DNA of 64,000 bases from Membranipora membranacea (lineage: Eukaryota > Bryozoa > Gymnolaemata > Cheilostomatida > Membraniporidae), in the NCBI GenBank assembly GCA_914767715.1, contig OU612071.1, positions 19,960,948 through 20,024,947 of the forward strand. Reading direction: 5' to 3'. Within the stretch, counting starts at the first letter, position 1, and each line of letters starts with the position of its first letter. A program made the position numbers and the translations under genes. Shown piece by piece: positions 11,482 to 24,100 of the stretch. The notes beneath the pieces were generated by a model. That model was given only the letters and a program-made list of their open reading frames with translations, was not told the DNA's origin and did no database searches.

Positions 11482-14400
11482 ATGATGTGGTTTCGATGTC
11501 TTGTTTTGCTATGGCTGGGGTTCGCCTCAACCAACGCTGGTGTACCTAGAGGGAGCCTTGAAGACAGAGTAGCAAATCTCGAACAGGAGCTGGCTGAGTA
11601 CAGAAATCATTTCAAAGAGTTCATTGAAGCTGTGAGTCCAGTGAAAAGGCAAATGCTAGGCAAATTAATTCAAGCAAGGTCACAAACTATCATTGACGAT
11701 TTTGTACTGTTTGAAATTTGTGACAAATGGGAATCTGATTTCACATAAGTTTGAGTCTAAAGTCAGCTCAATGCGATAAGATGGTTTGGATTGTCTAGGG
11801 TTTCACATATTAACCACAAGTTCATCACTATGGTTCCATGCCTGGAAATTGTGGTCCACTCCAATTTCGAATCATGAATGCTAACCATTTCCATGATGGA
11901 AAAAACATATAAAACATATGCCGCAGCCGGAACTTGAACCCCGGTCTCCCGCGTCAATGCTGACTGAAGTCATTGTGTTCATGTGCGCTATCCATTCAGC
12001 CACCTTTCAGCCACGCCACAATCCCACACAGTATCTGTATTCCCGTCAAAAATTGTTGATCGGTTCATGTTGAAGTTGACTTAAATGCCATTTACATGGA
12101 TCGATAACTTCCGAAATCCTTACGAAATCGCAACATGGGACCATAGTGCATAAGAGCTGTACTCGCGACGTGATGATTCAAACTTCTATTTTGTATTGCT
12201 AGCTGATTGTTAATAAAGGAAATGGAGATGGAGATGAATCCACATCAGAAATCGCCAGAAGACAAATTAATCTTGCTGGACAAGATAATGAAGAGAAGGA
12301 CGCAGAGTTACAAAATATGCTGCATAAGATCTCTGCAGATGGTTTGTAATGTAACAGCATTATCCCTTTCAATCTGCTGCATTGCTCTTTGATGTTTTGA
12401 TGACTTAATCTTTTACTCTTTATCATTTGCTGCCAGCATATAGGTAAAATACCAACAACTACTGCATATCTTTGCCTGTTGAATGTTGAGCAAAAATGGG
12501 AAATGTTTGTTACCAGACTATAACATCCAGTCAGCAATTTGGCAGAATTTTAGCGGTTATTTGTGAGTCATGTTGAAACGTTGGCTGTTCTAGGATTGGC
12601 TCATAAATGAAGCAGAAACTGCTTTCATATATTTTAGGACTAGTGACATTATTAAGAGGAAGGGATGGATCTGAAGGTATGTTTCTTTATGTGTACTATC
12701 CTTTGCGTAAATCAATAAAAATGTGTAATAATAATGTTTTATTAGACATTTGTGGCATTCAAATTCATTGCTTGCCTTAAGTTTCCTCATTCAAACAACA
12801 CCTTAAACTAAAAATGACAATCCTTATTGTTCTCAGACAATATCGGGATTATTATTGTCAAAAATTAATGTTAAAATGGAAAGAAAGTAACGGGATTGTT
12901 GATCACTTTTCCTCTAGTTGTGACCACATCCTGTGTCTTGTTCCTCTGTAAAGGATTAAATTGAGGTCAGGTTGTAATTGATAGTAACTGGGTGTTGTTC
13001 TAAAACTTTATGACAGCGCGCGTTGCAGAGCAGATGCTGCTTTTCTGCTGCCTAAAAGATGATTGAAAATAGTTTTAACTTTCTCCTTTGTAATTTAATT
13101 GGTTCCTTGTCCATTTATGATTGCCAGGTGCACCAGGAGAGATGGGAGAACCTGGACCAGTTGGACCACCAGGGTTCTGTTCTAAATCTCAATGTCAAGG
13201 TAACATCATCTCACTCATATTCATTCTCTATGGGAGCGCAACAGAGAACATTAATTTAGACTTCCACCATCTATCATACTCTATCGTTGTGTTGTGAGTG
13301 CTTGAATTTGCACTCGCCTTGATGTCAGGCTGGTGTCAAGCTGGGTCTTTGCAGGTTTTTGGCCGGTGGATATACTGTAAACATTGACGATATAAGCTTA
13401 ATTAGTTTCCTTTAATTGTTATCCCTGATATCACCCTATGCTCTTTGAGGGCCCAGATGAGCGGATTTAAGCTGTAAGTTTGAATTTCCTTTTGACGTCT
13501 CTGAATTATTGACCGTAAAAGATGCTTAGTCTGCATTATATTTATACAGGCAGACATACAGGTAGCTTAGTTTCTGGGTCTTTGAATGCTGACAATATGA
13601 AGTAATCCGTATACAATTCGTTGTGTATATATACATATGATATAATTATACCATTCATTGATTTGACAGGACCGGCGGCCAAGAAGAGATACTGGGTCCA
13701 AGAAGACATTAACAGTTATCTCAGAGCAACAAATCTACCTGCATTGACTGAGCTTACTGCCTGCTTTTATTTTGAGCCAAATTACGATGACCCCATCTCT
13801 GTGCTGAAAGCTGACAGCTCGGGACGTGATCAATTCCTGATCAGTATTGCATCACCACGTAAGATTCAACTCAGATATAGTATTCTCCTTTAAATTGAGA
13901 CCTAATAATTCAGAACTCCTGTTAATTTAGACAATGAAACTTGGTCCCTTCAGCCAAATTCAAAGCATTCTAATGTCACCTAATTCCGACTTTTTGTGGT
14001 CTCCAGAGGTTTGAATTAAATGAACTGCACTGTAATCTAATGAGCCATCCTATTGCCATGTAATGAAATGCTTAAACTGACAGATGTGATAATTTTGGAA
14101 ACAAACCATAGTCAACATTTCATTTCATTTCCTTACTGTAAACTTTCCAAAAAGGGCTTCAAAGACCTTGACCAATACCCAAATTCTTTGGCGATAGTGA
14201 GCCTTTCATAAATGATGTCAACGGCTCAATGGAGGTTTCTTCTATGTAATTGCATCTAGATAACCCCCATTTAATGAAAGACAAAAATATTTCTGTATGA
14301 TAAGCATGAGAGTATTCGTTTTGATTTTTGGGCATGTCAAAAGTTCCATTTGCTTCCAATTGTATAGTCTGTGATACCATGTATGCGCTTTGTTTCTTTT

Positions 14401-15769
14401 GTATTTTAGAACACGACAATGCATTTCTCATTTCCTTTTCTAAGGACGGTAATGACCGTCCTACGATGGGTTTCTGGGGCGAGTCAATCAGATTCACTGA
14501 GGGATTGGATTCATTCAGAAATGCACACAGACACTGCTTTGTCTGGAAGAATGGAAACTATTTGAAGGTTTGAACTTTAATAATCTTATTGAAGCGAGGT
14601 GTTATCAATGTAATATTTAAGCGTGGGATCCGGATAGACAACATTGATGGATTACACTTGTTCAGGAGAGAAGTTTTGAATACAGAAGCAATTTTCTTGG
14701 TCTTAGCCAGTACTCCATGAGGAAATGATTACTGCCCGACCTACATGATTGCTGCCAAGGGAATCTGTTATGGTGTTAATCGATGCCCTCGCTCTGATTA
14801 GCTGGTGGGTGGGAAAGAGTTAACGCCAAGTCAAATGGTACTTTCCTGAAATAATTGAGTGCTAAATAATTCAGTTTCACTTTCATCATCTCAATAGGTG
14901 CTCTCTGTGCCTTGGCATTGGCTCTTTTTCCCACCCAACAGCCAATCATATCAGAGCCAATTCATTAGCTACTTTGCTGGTAGTTATAATTATTCTGACC
15001 AGTTTTGTGACATTCATCTAGATTTCAATGCATTCTTTTGATAGCAGTGTGTAGAGGCAGTGCCTAGGTATATTCAGAGTGCTGAAGGATCATGGTAGGG
15101 TTGATGCAGAGGTGACCAACGGCATGAGATGCTAATAGTTGTGCACTTTGTTACAGTGGTTTTATGATGTCAGACAGCCAGGAGTTTTGGAGTTGGCAGG
15201 ATCAGTACCAAGTACAGTAAAGCATGATATCCGTGATGGTAGTGCTCTAGTCCCTCTCCACGATCAGGACAGTGTGGGTAAGTGTTTTCTATGCTCATTG
15301 TAAGCTTTCAGTTTGTAGTTAAATAAATTTTACATTTTACAATAAAACTTGGACAACCTGTCAAAGTTCTTTGTTTCGTCCATAGTTTAGCAGGATGATT
15401 GACAAGAAATTATAAGTATTGATGCCAGTTATATCACTTAAATTTAGCAAGATATGTAATTGGTCATAAATATCTGGTAAGTTTATATATAGCTATGTTA
15501 TTGCAATATAGCAAAAATATAGTAATCATTATTACTAACGCTTGGCAAACATTCCGAACATATGTACTTCAGGTGGAAGCCTTGCACACAGTCAGATGAT
15601 CCCCGGTAAGCTGGCAGATTTTCAGATGTGGGACAGAGCGCTGTCAGATAGAGAAGTGCGCGCTCTAGGCTGTGACGACAAAGGTAGCCTTGTCACATTT
15701 GAAGACTTCGATGCTGTCGGTCTGGGCAAGTTTCATGAGGGCGAATACTTCGAATGCTCAGCCGTATAA
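11482..15769 (+). CDS. Secreted collagen-pentraxin protein
   Basis: Eight exons join in frame: 11482-11631, 12203-12341, 12638-12676, 13128-13199, 13670-13858, 14410-14567, 15157-15277 and 15573-15769. They total 1065 nt, 354 residues. A signal peptide (MMWFRCLVLLWLGFASTNA) is followed by a coiled coil (LEDRVANLEQELAEYRNHF), suited to trimerisation. Next comes a hydrophilic stretch, then a short collagen-like run GAPGEMGEPGPVGPPG (five Gly-X-Y triplets). Residues of about 140-340 form a pentraxin/laminin-G-like jellyroll. Visible marks are LTACFYF and HCFVW (the usual Cys pair), LHDQDSVGG at the place of the pentraxin calcium site, and GKLADFQMWDRALS. The product is probably an extracellular oligomeric lectin-like protein, comparable in layout to collagen-containing pattern-recognition or matrix proteins. 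Ligand and role are unknown. Confidence 0.82.
11920..12004 (-). repeat. tRNA-derived SINE-like sequence
   Basis: On the minus strand this reads GGTGGCTGAATGGATAGCGC (A-box-like) and, after about 45 nt, GGGGTTCAAGTTCC (B box). The outer ends do not pair into an acceptor stem, so it is not a working tRNA gene. It lies in intron 1 of the collagen-pentraxin gene and resembles the element at 30049-30134. Confidence 0.6.
13900..14040 (-). repeat. Interspersed repeat (MITE-like), copy 1
   Basis: About 140 bp in intron 5 of the collagen-pentraxin gene matches, in inverse orientation, two other copies at about 18636-18800 and 23552-23715. Shared words include CCTCTGGGGACCACAAAAA, TGGCTGAAGGGACC and CTGAATTAACAGGA in the forward copies. 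Boundaries are approximate. Confidence 0.7.
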
Positions 15770-15817
15770 ATGTTTCGATATTAAGATGATGGATGAAAAA
15801 ATATCAAAATCATTTCG

Positions 15818-15827
15818 AATAAATAAA
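15818..15827 (+). terminator. Polyadenylation signal
   Basis: Two overlapping AATAAA hexamers lie about 50 nt after the stop of the collagen-pentraxin gene, a normal distance for its cleavage site. Confidence 0.6.
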
Positions 15828-18112
15828 AAGCGTACAGTAAAAAACGAAATATTGTAATTTTCTTAAGGAGAGGTTTTGTTGATGAGATAAACGACAGCAG
15901 TCACATTAAGTCTGTCATAGTGAGAGGACAATTAAACTGATCACAACAATCACAGAAGTTTAATCTAGCATCGTATGGATCTCTTATGAATGGAGTTGGA
16001 GTGAAGTATCTTAATTGAATGCCTGTCTAGTTTCCCAAATAGTTAAAAGTCTGACAGCGGTATAGATAATTTCTTGGGGAAGGAGTTTTCCACCACTGTT
16101 TTATTCCCAGCCCCGATGCACTTGGCAGATTTAGTAATCTTTGTTTACCTCACAGTCATGTGAAGGCGGTTCATTTCGTCTCCATTTGCTCAGGTCAGAG
16201 AAAATTTGGTATTGCCATGTGATAATGTTCATTATATAGGAGGTGTGTTTACTTTGTGTGTATGCAAGTTGTAAAAATCTTACTAGGTTGTTACCGAACT
16301 GACAGTATTTGTATCTCTATATTGATTCCCTTTATGAAAAAGGGAGGGAGGTGGGTGTCAGGAATAACTCTTAGGGGTTTGAGCATCACACTGATATAAA
16401 CAACATCACTAGCCTGCTCAAATTGCATACTCTTAGTTTTCTCAATGGTTTCTTCATATACTGTTATCTCTCTTGTTGTAAACCATTATGTAAATATGAG
16501 AGGACAAATTTTCAACGGTACCTGAGTTTAAATAAAAAATCACATTACAGTTTGAGCGCAATCTCCATATAAACCAGTCTCACTGGTAAAACACGTCGTT
16601 GGAGAAGACAACTGCACTATTTTGCTACCTCTCCATTAAGAGAATGTGACTGCACAACAGCTTTGGATTGGAAACCTGTGTAATATGATGGTGGGCATGA
16701 GATGTTTTGGTTGATATGTTAGTGTTTTGTATCTCCATCATGGCAAGTGAAACATAGGCTCGCTTTGACTCTCAGAGGTATAGTCGATGCATCAGTAAGG
16801 CTGCATACATATTTCTCATTAGGTGTTTGAGTGAGTATAATCCCACAAACTTTTAAAATGCATCCAATTTATTAGATGACATCTTTCTGGCCTTTTCGTC
16901 GATTGATTTTTTTCTATGATACTTCCACACATACATAACAAGGAAAGGCCTCAAGACAAGCGCAATGTGTCATTGAAAGTGCTAAAAATATGTCTGGTGT
17001 TGCCTAGGTACTTTACCATTTGGTGTGCTTCGGCAAAAGAGGTATAGACGAAATGCTCATCATCATGAAACATTTTCAAAGATACTGGGTATTGAGGATT
17101 AAGTCCATCGCTCACACACTTTCGTAGGCAAGCGATGCTTTTCGAATTGATTCACTTTAAAGTGTCTGTGATAGAAGCAAATAGTTCTTTTTTTCTAACA
17201 CTTACCAATAAAAAATGTTTTGGAACATTGCTCCTCTGTAAGGCCTAAAATCATGACGCTGTCATTCAGATATTACCATTGTTGATTTCTCAGATTTGAT
17301 GGTTAACGGTATCTATCAGGTTATTCCATCATTAGCCTGCTAGTGGACAAGGCCACTTCTCCTAATCATTGCTTTGGAAGAAAATAATTATTACTAGGTA
17401 GAAAAAGAGTTAAATGACAATAATATGCCCTTTGATAGCAACCCCGCATTCAAAATCTCCCCTGGTCTGTGACTTTTTTGGATGTGTTTTGGTTTGGGCT
17501 GGTACCTTCATCAACACAATTGATTGTCTGATCATTCTTGTTTGCGAGACCGCAACTGTGCTAGTATGTACCAAACATCCACTCAGATGGCAACAAGCTA
17601 CGTGCGTTTACAACACCCGATAGAATCGAGAGGCCTTAGGATCTATTTTCTCAGTTCTGATAAAAGGAAGGGAACAGTATGATGTCATACAAGTTGATAA
17701 CAAGACTGTCCTATTATAGGTATGTTCGTTTTAAGAGGAAAATTTACGATGTCAATGATCACAAGCAAGTATACAAAGCCAAGATTCTCATTGTAGGTAA
17801 CATTTTCTTTCAGGCAAACACTACAGTTATTTTAGCCTTGATAGAATTTCTTTTATTTTTCATTTTATTATTACAGACTGAATGCTGGATGTACAACCCT
17901 GATTGCTTTGTTACTGTAGTATATAACCGAGAACTAACAGAGCATTGTGATAACTATGTAATACATGATTATCTATCACTCTCTAATATTGACAAAGCTT
18001 TTCTTCTTTCTTTACTCTGCCTTTCTCCCGTTTTAAAGTATATCCTAGTTTCTCTTGATGTTGTCCGCTCTCCTTTGGCCCTACGGGTATAGGCACTGGT
18101 AACAGTCTGCCC
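15828..18112. other. Intergenic region between convergent genes
   Basis: The collagen-pentraxin gene (+) and the receptor gene (-) converge here, so the region should hold both 3' UTRs. It is mostly AT-rich with no recognised domain. One longer open frame (17679-18092, +) is listed separately. Confidence 0.5.
17679..18092 (+). CDS. Doubtful hypothetical ORF
   Basis: An open frame of 137 codons starts with ATG and ends at TAG. The predicted product has one hydrophobic stretch (VILALIEFLLFFILLL) and no motif I know. It lies tail to tail with, and only about 20 bp from, the last exon of the minus-strand receptor gene, so it probably coincides with that gene's 3' UTR. The hydrophobic bias could come simply from T-rich DNA. 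No splice partner was found, so I treat it as possibly non-coding. Confidence 0.2.
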   Translation: MMSYKLITRLSYYRYVRFKRKIYDVNDHKQVYKAKILIVGNIFFQANTTVILALIEFLLFFILLLQTECWMYNPDCFVTVVYNRELTEHCDNYVIHDYLSLSNIDKAFLLSLLCLSPVLKYILVSLDVVRSPLALRV

Positions 18113-21100
18113 TCAGGCACTTTGATATGGCATTTCATATGGCACTGTGTATATCCCAGTGACGACTTCAGGAGTCTTTGGTAAAGGCATCGGTAGCGGT
18201 CTGCTCTCAGTGTTCTTTGAACTCCTCCGCTTCATCTTGCTGCCGTATGAGTTATTGTGTACATCTCCTGACATAGTGTATATCACACCCCCTACTCCAG
18301 GTCCTGCTCTTGACTTTGAGCCCTTTGCAGATTTATCATTTGGTGTGTTCTTAGTGTTCTTTGTCCGCTTCCCGCTGTTATAACTTCTTTTGCTTCTGTT
18401 ACTAGTTTTAGAGTCTCTACCTTTCCTTAGGGGGTTTACAGAGCTTTTCTTCTTTGATGTTCTTAATAAACACTTAGTTACCAACACACCAACTAAAGCT
18501 AAACATATTAAGACGGATAGTGTGATCAACACTACAGTCAATATTCTAGCAGTCCCTGAAATAAAGATTATTAAGTTATGTGAGTTCTAAAGAAAATAGG
18601 CAAACATCTGTGTCTAACAACGTTGTGAGTACAGTGCAGTTCACTTAATTCAATCCTCTGGGGACCACAAAAAATATCCCAATTAAGCAGAGTCTGAATT
18701 TAGTGACATGAGAATTCATTGATAACTGGCTGAAGGGACCAATTTTCCTTGTCTGAATTAACAGGAGTTCTGAATAATGATGTCTGAATTAACCAACATC
18801 CACAATACTTATTGTTTCCTAACAAATCTTTGCTGCCAAGAATAAGGTAAAAACTTTAAAACCACAAAAAGAGAGATGATTTCAATGAAGATATTTTACA
18901 GCAATGTTGTTAACCTGATGATGTGACAATATAAATTAAAATAATAAAATTATGAGAATATATTGGAAACAAGTAGGAAAAGTCACAAAAAAAGTGAAGG
19001 TTATTTTTTTCGAGATCTAGGATTACAAATTTGAACATCACATTTCACATTTCAACATCTGATTTAATGCCATATTCATATTCACCTTTAACGACCTTCA
19101 CGTGTGCTATATAACATGTCACTCCTATGCATGCAAAAATATCGGTGGCTACGGAATCGTTCCCAGGATTATCAATCTTCAGGGACTTGCCTACAAAATG
19201 TGGTTAGAGTATGCCATATTTGCTTCGCTCAAGACAAAGATTATCTACATTTAATACACTATAAAGGTAAAATCAGATGCGAAAGACTGCCTAGTCTATA
19301 TATACCAACCTGTTTTTTCAACCCTAAACACTTATAGTGGTGTTGTACTTATGCAATCAGGAAAATAATTGAACCTCTGACTATGGGTGACTCAATAGGG
19401 ACTTGATTGTGGCTGAAAAGTGACTTTTGAGGATTAAAGCTATAGTAGCGCTTTTGGGATTGTGATTTTTGCTCAGGTAAAAAATATGGCAAGTCACATG
19501 CAAATTATCATATCCCTCAATGGCGTTCCCCAGCTTCAGGGAAAAAATATAATCTCAATATCACAAATATCATAGTACATAATTTTATGTTATAGAGAGA
19601 TAAAGAGGGGACAACCTTAGTGGTTGAGAAAAGTTGAGTAGAATATTCATTTTAGTGACGCTCATAGTTTCAACTGTGCCCAGGCTATTAACCAGGTTCC
19701 CACAGTGCTCTTAATTAGACTGAGACCTTTAATATTATACCAAATACCGGGGAGGGGACGATACTATAGCTTTAAAGTTGTATTACTCTAAACTCACCAG
19801 AGCTATAAACTCCTTCTCCATTCTCAAAGTAAAACCAGCGGGTATCTGAGTTTTTCGAATGTCCTAGATCACCTCCGCCTATGCTCAGCCTATCTGTTGT
19901 TATGGTTAATATACACTCCTTATATTTGTGGTTTTGTGCTACAAAGAAGCATTTTATAATATGTATTCATTTAAATAATTTTATGGCGACAGTGTGTGAT
20001 TTCGATTTCATTCTCTTCCATGTAAACCAAAGTATGTTTAGCTGGGCGACCTCGAGATTGGTATAAGTTTTCACTTTAATAGAAGTTGATAATCTCCCCA
20101 TTTTCTTAGGGCACACCCGAATCAACATGATTGCCTAATCCACCCAGCAGTGAAATGTACAGTACCCAACAAACTCGGTAAAAGAGATTAGATTGATGTT
20201 GAACAAACTTTGATGGGGCTGTCACAGCGCTAGTTTCAAACAATCTGACTAACCGCTAGTTGCCTTTTTAGTAACCTTATTTATATATGCACATGTATAT
20301 GAAGAGGACATAAACTGATAACAAAAATTTAGTGTTGAACAAAATATTTTATTTTGTGAAGAGTAAGTACAGGACAAAAGGCATTTGTGTTTTACCAGGG
20401 AGTGTTGCCAACGATGGATAAGGTTCATTCTTGCAATTGTCTTTCAGGCCAGATTGTTTGGTCTCATTCACATATCTGAGTATTCGCAGTATATCTCTGG
20501 AGGTGAATAGCGTTGAATTAGGATTTAGGTAACATGTCCATGTTCTTGTCTTCTCTTCCGATTTTAGAACACTACTATTGTGGCAAAAGGTTATCCCTAA
20601 AAAAAACTTTGATATATATTATCGCGGTATTAAATTTGTTGGTCAAAGTTAGTGACCTCTTATCATTCCAAGGTCAACGTGACACAAATTCTTAGGGTGC
20701 ACTTGTTTGTATCTGCATTTGCTATGACTACTATCACAAAATAATCCGACAAAGAGAAGATAAGCTGTGCCATGATCTCAAGTCATCAACGTGAGTCATC
20801 AATAGACACGTCCTTTTGAGTGTATGAATTTTTCTACTTTTTTTCTCAAACTGACTTCATACTAGAATTTTTGTTCTTTAATATCTCATTTAGACAGTAC
20901 ATAATTTATAATTGCAAAATTCTTACCTTTACTCTCTGAATTTCAAACCTGTGTGCCATATTGGTTCGCACGCATACTTTTACAGTTTATACAATTGAAA
21001 TCTTTAACTTCATTTTGAGCAAAAGACTCCGAAACTAATGAATACCGGAATAATGAGTATTATATCAATTAATTAAAGTGATTGTGAAGGAATCAGGTTT

Positions 21101-24100
21101 TGGTATCATTGTAGAGTTCTCCATGGAGCTTAGAAAACTGCTTTAAGGCTCATTAAAAACATATGGCCCAGTTTAAACTGATTTTCAATCAAAGTTGAGA
21201 TTGGGAGGCACACATCTCAACTTCGAGTGAAAATCAGTTGAAACTGGGCCACTATGAACCTTACCTTGAAGGAGTTTTCTTAATTAGACTGAGGACGCTA
21301 GAATGATACCAAAAACCTAATTCCTTCGCAATCATTTTAGTATGTGCCTAAATTTACGATGCTCTCCAATACAAACCATGTTGGATCTGTCTGTTGGATT
21401 CCCAGTGTATTGAGTTCTTTAATAATTCAGGAGGAACTCTGTACCCCTTGGAATCCCAACATTGGTGGCAGCAGTGACCAGGAGAGGAGTAGTTATGTGC
21501 TTCTGTCTCGTAACGACTAAATGCTGTAAATAAATATACCCTGATCCACATCCTTATATGGTCAACATTAGCTCCATCCTAATCTTTCACAGCATAATTT
21601 TATTTAGGTGATTATGGAAGAATCAGGATTTGGTAACATTCTTATGTTCTCAGTCTTATTAGGAATACTGATCTAGGTTCAAAGACTCTCAAAATTAGAG
21701 GAGAAAGTTTTGTTCGAACTGCAACTTCTCATTCCAACTTTGAATATAGTTCCGTATAAATTGGATGAAAGGCTGTCTATGAACTTATATCAGTAACCTT
21801 AAAGGCTACCCAAAGATCAAAGCATCTCATAATCTTGCAGTTACTTATGATAAAGTTGTGTCAGATTTGCATGGTAAAAAATTCAATGCTCTACCTGGCA
21901 TGAGTTATTGATGGTTGAAAGATTGCCTTCCATAAGGGAAGGTAAATCCCATCCTCTGTATTTGATGTCACAGTGTCCAGAAAGCAAATTGTTTCTTGTA
22001 TTGCACATCCGGGAGACTGTGATATCATAATGCAAAGGGTGGGAGTTACCTTTCTTATGGAAGGCACTCTTTCCACCATCTATAATTAATGCCTAGTAGA
22101 GCATTGAAATTTTATACCATGCAAATCTCATACAACTTGATCATAAGCATCTGCCTGACTATAACATGCTTTGGTCTGTTGGTAGTCTTTAATTGGACAG
22201 AGAAGTCGTAAGTGATATCGAAAACTGATTCTTTCGCAATCCCTTCAAGTTGGTAATATTTAAAATATATGCACTGATTCGATATTGGCAGACTCAAATC
22301 AAGTTATATTCTCATAATTAATGTGATCCGCAATACATCAGGTAAATCAGTTCCATAATATAACATCTTGATATATATGCAGTTTTGCTTAATAAATAGG
22401 AGGCCACAAAGATTTTGTTTAAATACTCTGGTATCATACCTGCACCATACATGACAAGTAGCTCTTTTTGGTAGGGTAACACCAGATATTTCGACTGAAT
22501 ACCCTTTGGACCAGATGTCCCTATAACCACCCACCTTTTCACCTAAGAGCTTAGCGTAATTTTATTTGCTTAGTCCGCTGTCCTGAGGTCTCGTTTCTAC
22601 CTATTATAACCAATTGCATTTAGTTTTAACTTCTTTACATAATAACCCTCTGTGAAACACTAGCTAGAATTGGGCAAATTCTAGTCTCATAGTAGCACAA
22701 CAAAAAAGTCAAACATTTTGAGAGCTGTGGCAGCGTTGGCGCTGCCTGCACTGCTGGCATGAGGCTTTCAGGGCCCCCAAGACCAACCAAACTCGCAAGG
22801 TGATGCACCACCAGATATAAGAGCCCAGCCGGCTTGTCATGTATGTGCCCTGTATTATTCTATGACACCATATGGAGCATTCATTCACTTCAACTTACAC
22901 GGATAGCGAACCACAACGACGTCGGAAAATGAGAGTTCCATAGCTGAACTCCAGGCCACACACATGTAACATGTGGAGTGTCTACTGGAGACATCCTCAC
23001 TACGGCCCGCACTAGGAGCTGCACTGAAGTGTATGGAGGTTAAACCGATAGGGGTGACTACATCATCAAACCTCACTGGTTCCCATGCTCCCGAGATCCA
23101 TATTAGCCAATACACCCATTTTCCTTCCTCTGCTGTGTCTTGAGATTTAAAAAAAAGTGAAATATTTTGATCCTCTATTTTTTATGTCTGTCATCGCCAA
23201 TATCATATATGAGGTATTTAATTTTGTACTTTGTATTTGAGAGTATAATGCTTTTCAGCTTCCTGTTACGATTCATTTTCACAACAACTTTTTGACTGTC
23301 CTTTTTCACCTCTAGAAATTCAGTACTCTCCTACGTTCTGAGACAATCGAATCGTTGTTATGGCACTAAAGTATACTTCATTAATTTGTCTGCAGGACAG
23401 CAAGAGAACGATGTCAATTATACCAGCCGGAAGCAATTAGTTCTCTGTTGTAAGTCGGGTAATTTGGCTGCAAAGATAAGCTAACTCAAATCTTCAAAAA
23501 CAGGAAACTTTTTTGGATATTCTTTCAGCTGCGGGCCACAAAAAGTGACAATACAGTGCAGCTCACTTAATTCAAACCTCTGGGGACCACAAAAAATTGT
23601 TCTAATTGAGCAGAGTTTGAATAAAGTGAGATTAGAATGCATTGAGATCTGGCTGAAGGGACCGATTTTCCTTGTCTGAATTAACAGGAATTTTGAATTA
23701 TAAAGTATGAATCAACAGCTTACACTGTATTAGGACACAAACCTCCACATCTCAGAGTTATTCCATCACCGTAAACCCATCTCTCATTGTTGACTAGTGA
23801 TTCCGGTTCACCTTGAGAACCAATTTTTATATTTGCTGATATGTTGCTGAGACACTGAGCTGCTGCCAATCGAAACACTGCAAAATGAAGATTTTTTTGA
23901 GATTGTAGCAATATGAATGAAGAGTGATGATTCCCTGTCTTTGATACCCTTTTAAATAGCTAGGATTGGTTGTGCTTGAGGGAGAAATGGATTAAGGTTA
24001 GGCAACCTTGAATCAGCCCATTTTTTAGGCCTTGGACCAAATCAGCAAGCTGCCTTAATCTGCAATTTCAGAGGTTCGTCTTTTGGAATTTGTGGCATTA

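Noticed and set aside
21354-21551. Open frame on the minus strand with several Cys that could be a receptor exon
   Set aside because: Its only open frame ends in phase 2 and cannot join the flanking exons; it also lies between two mobile elements.
21891-22297. Minus-strand open frames between the receptor exons
   Set aside because: They lie inside a fold-back element, and the same sequence occurs inverted nearby at 21812-21942; no good splice sites.
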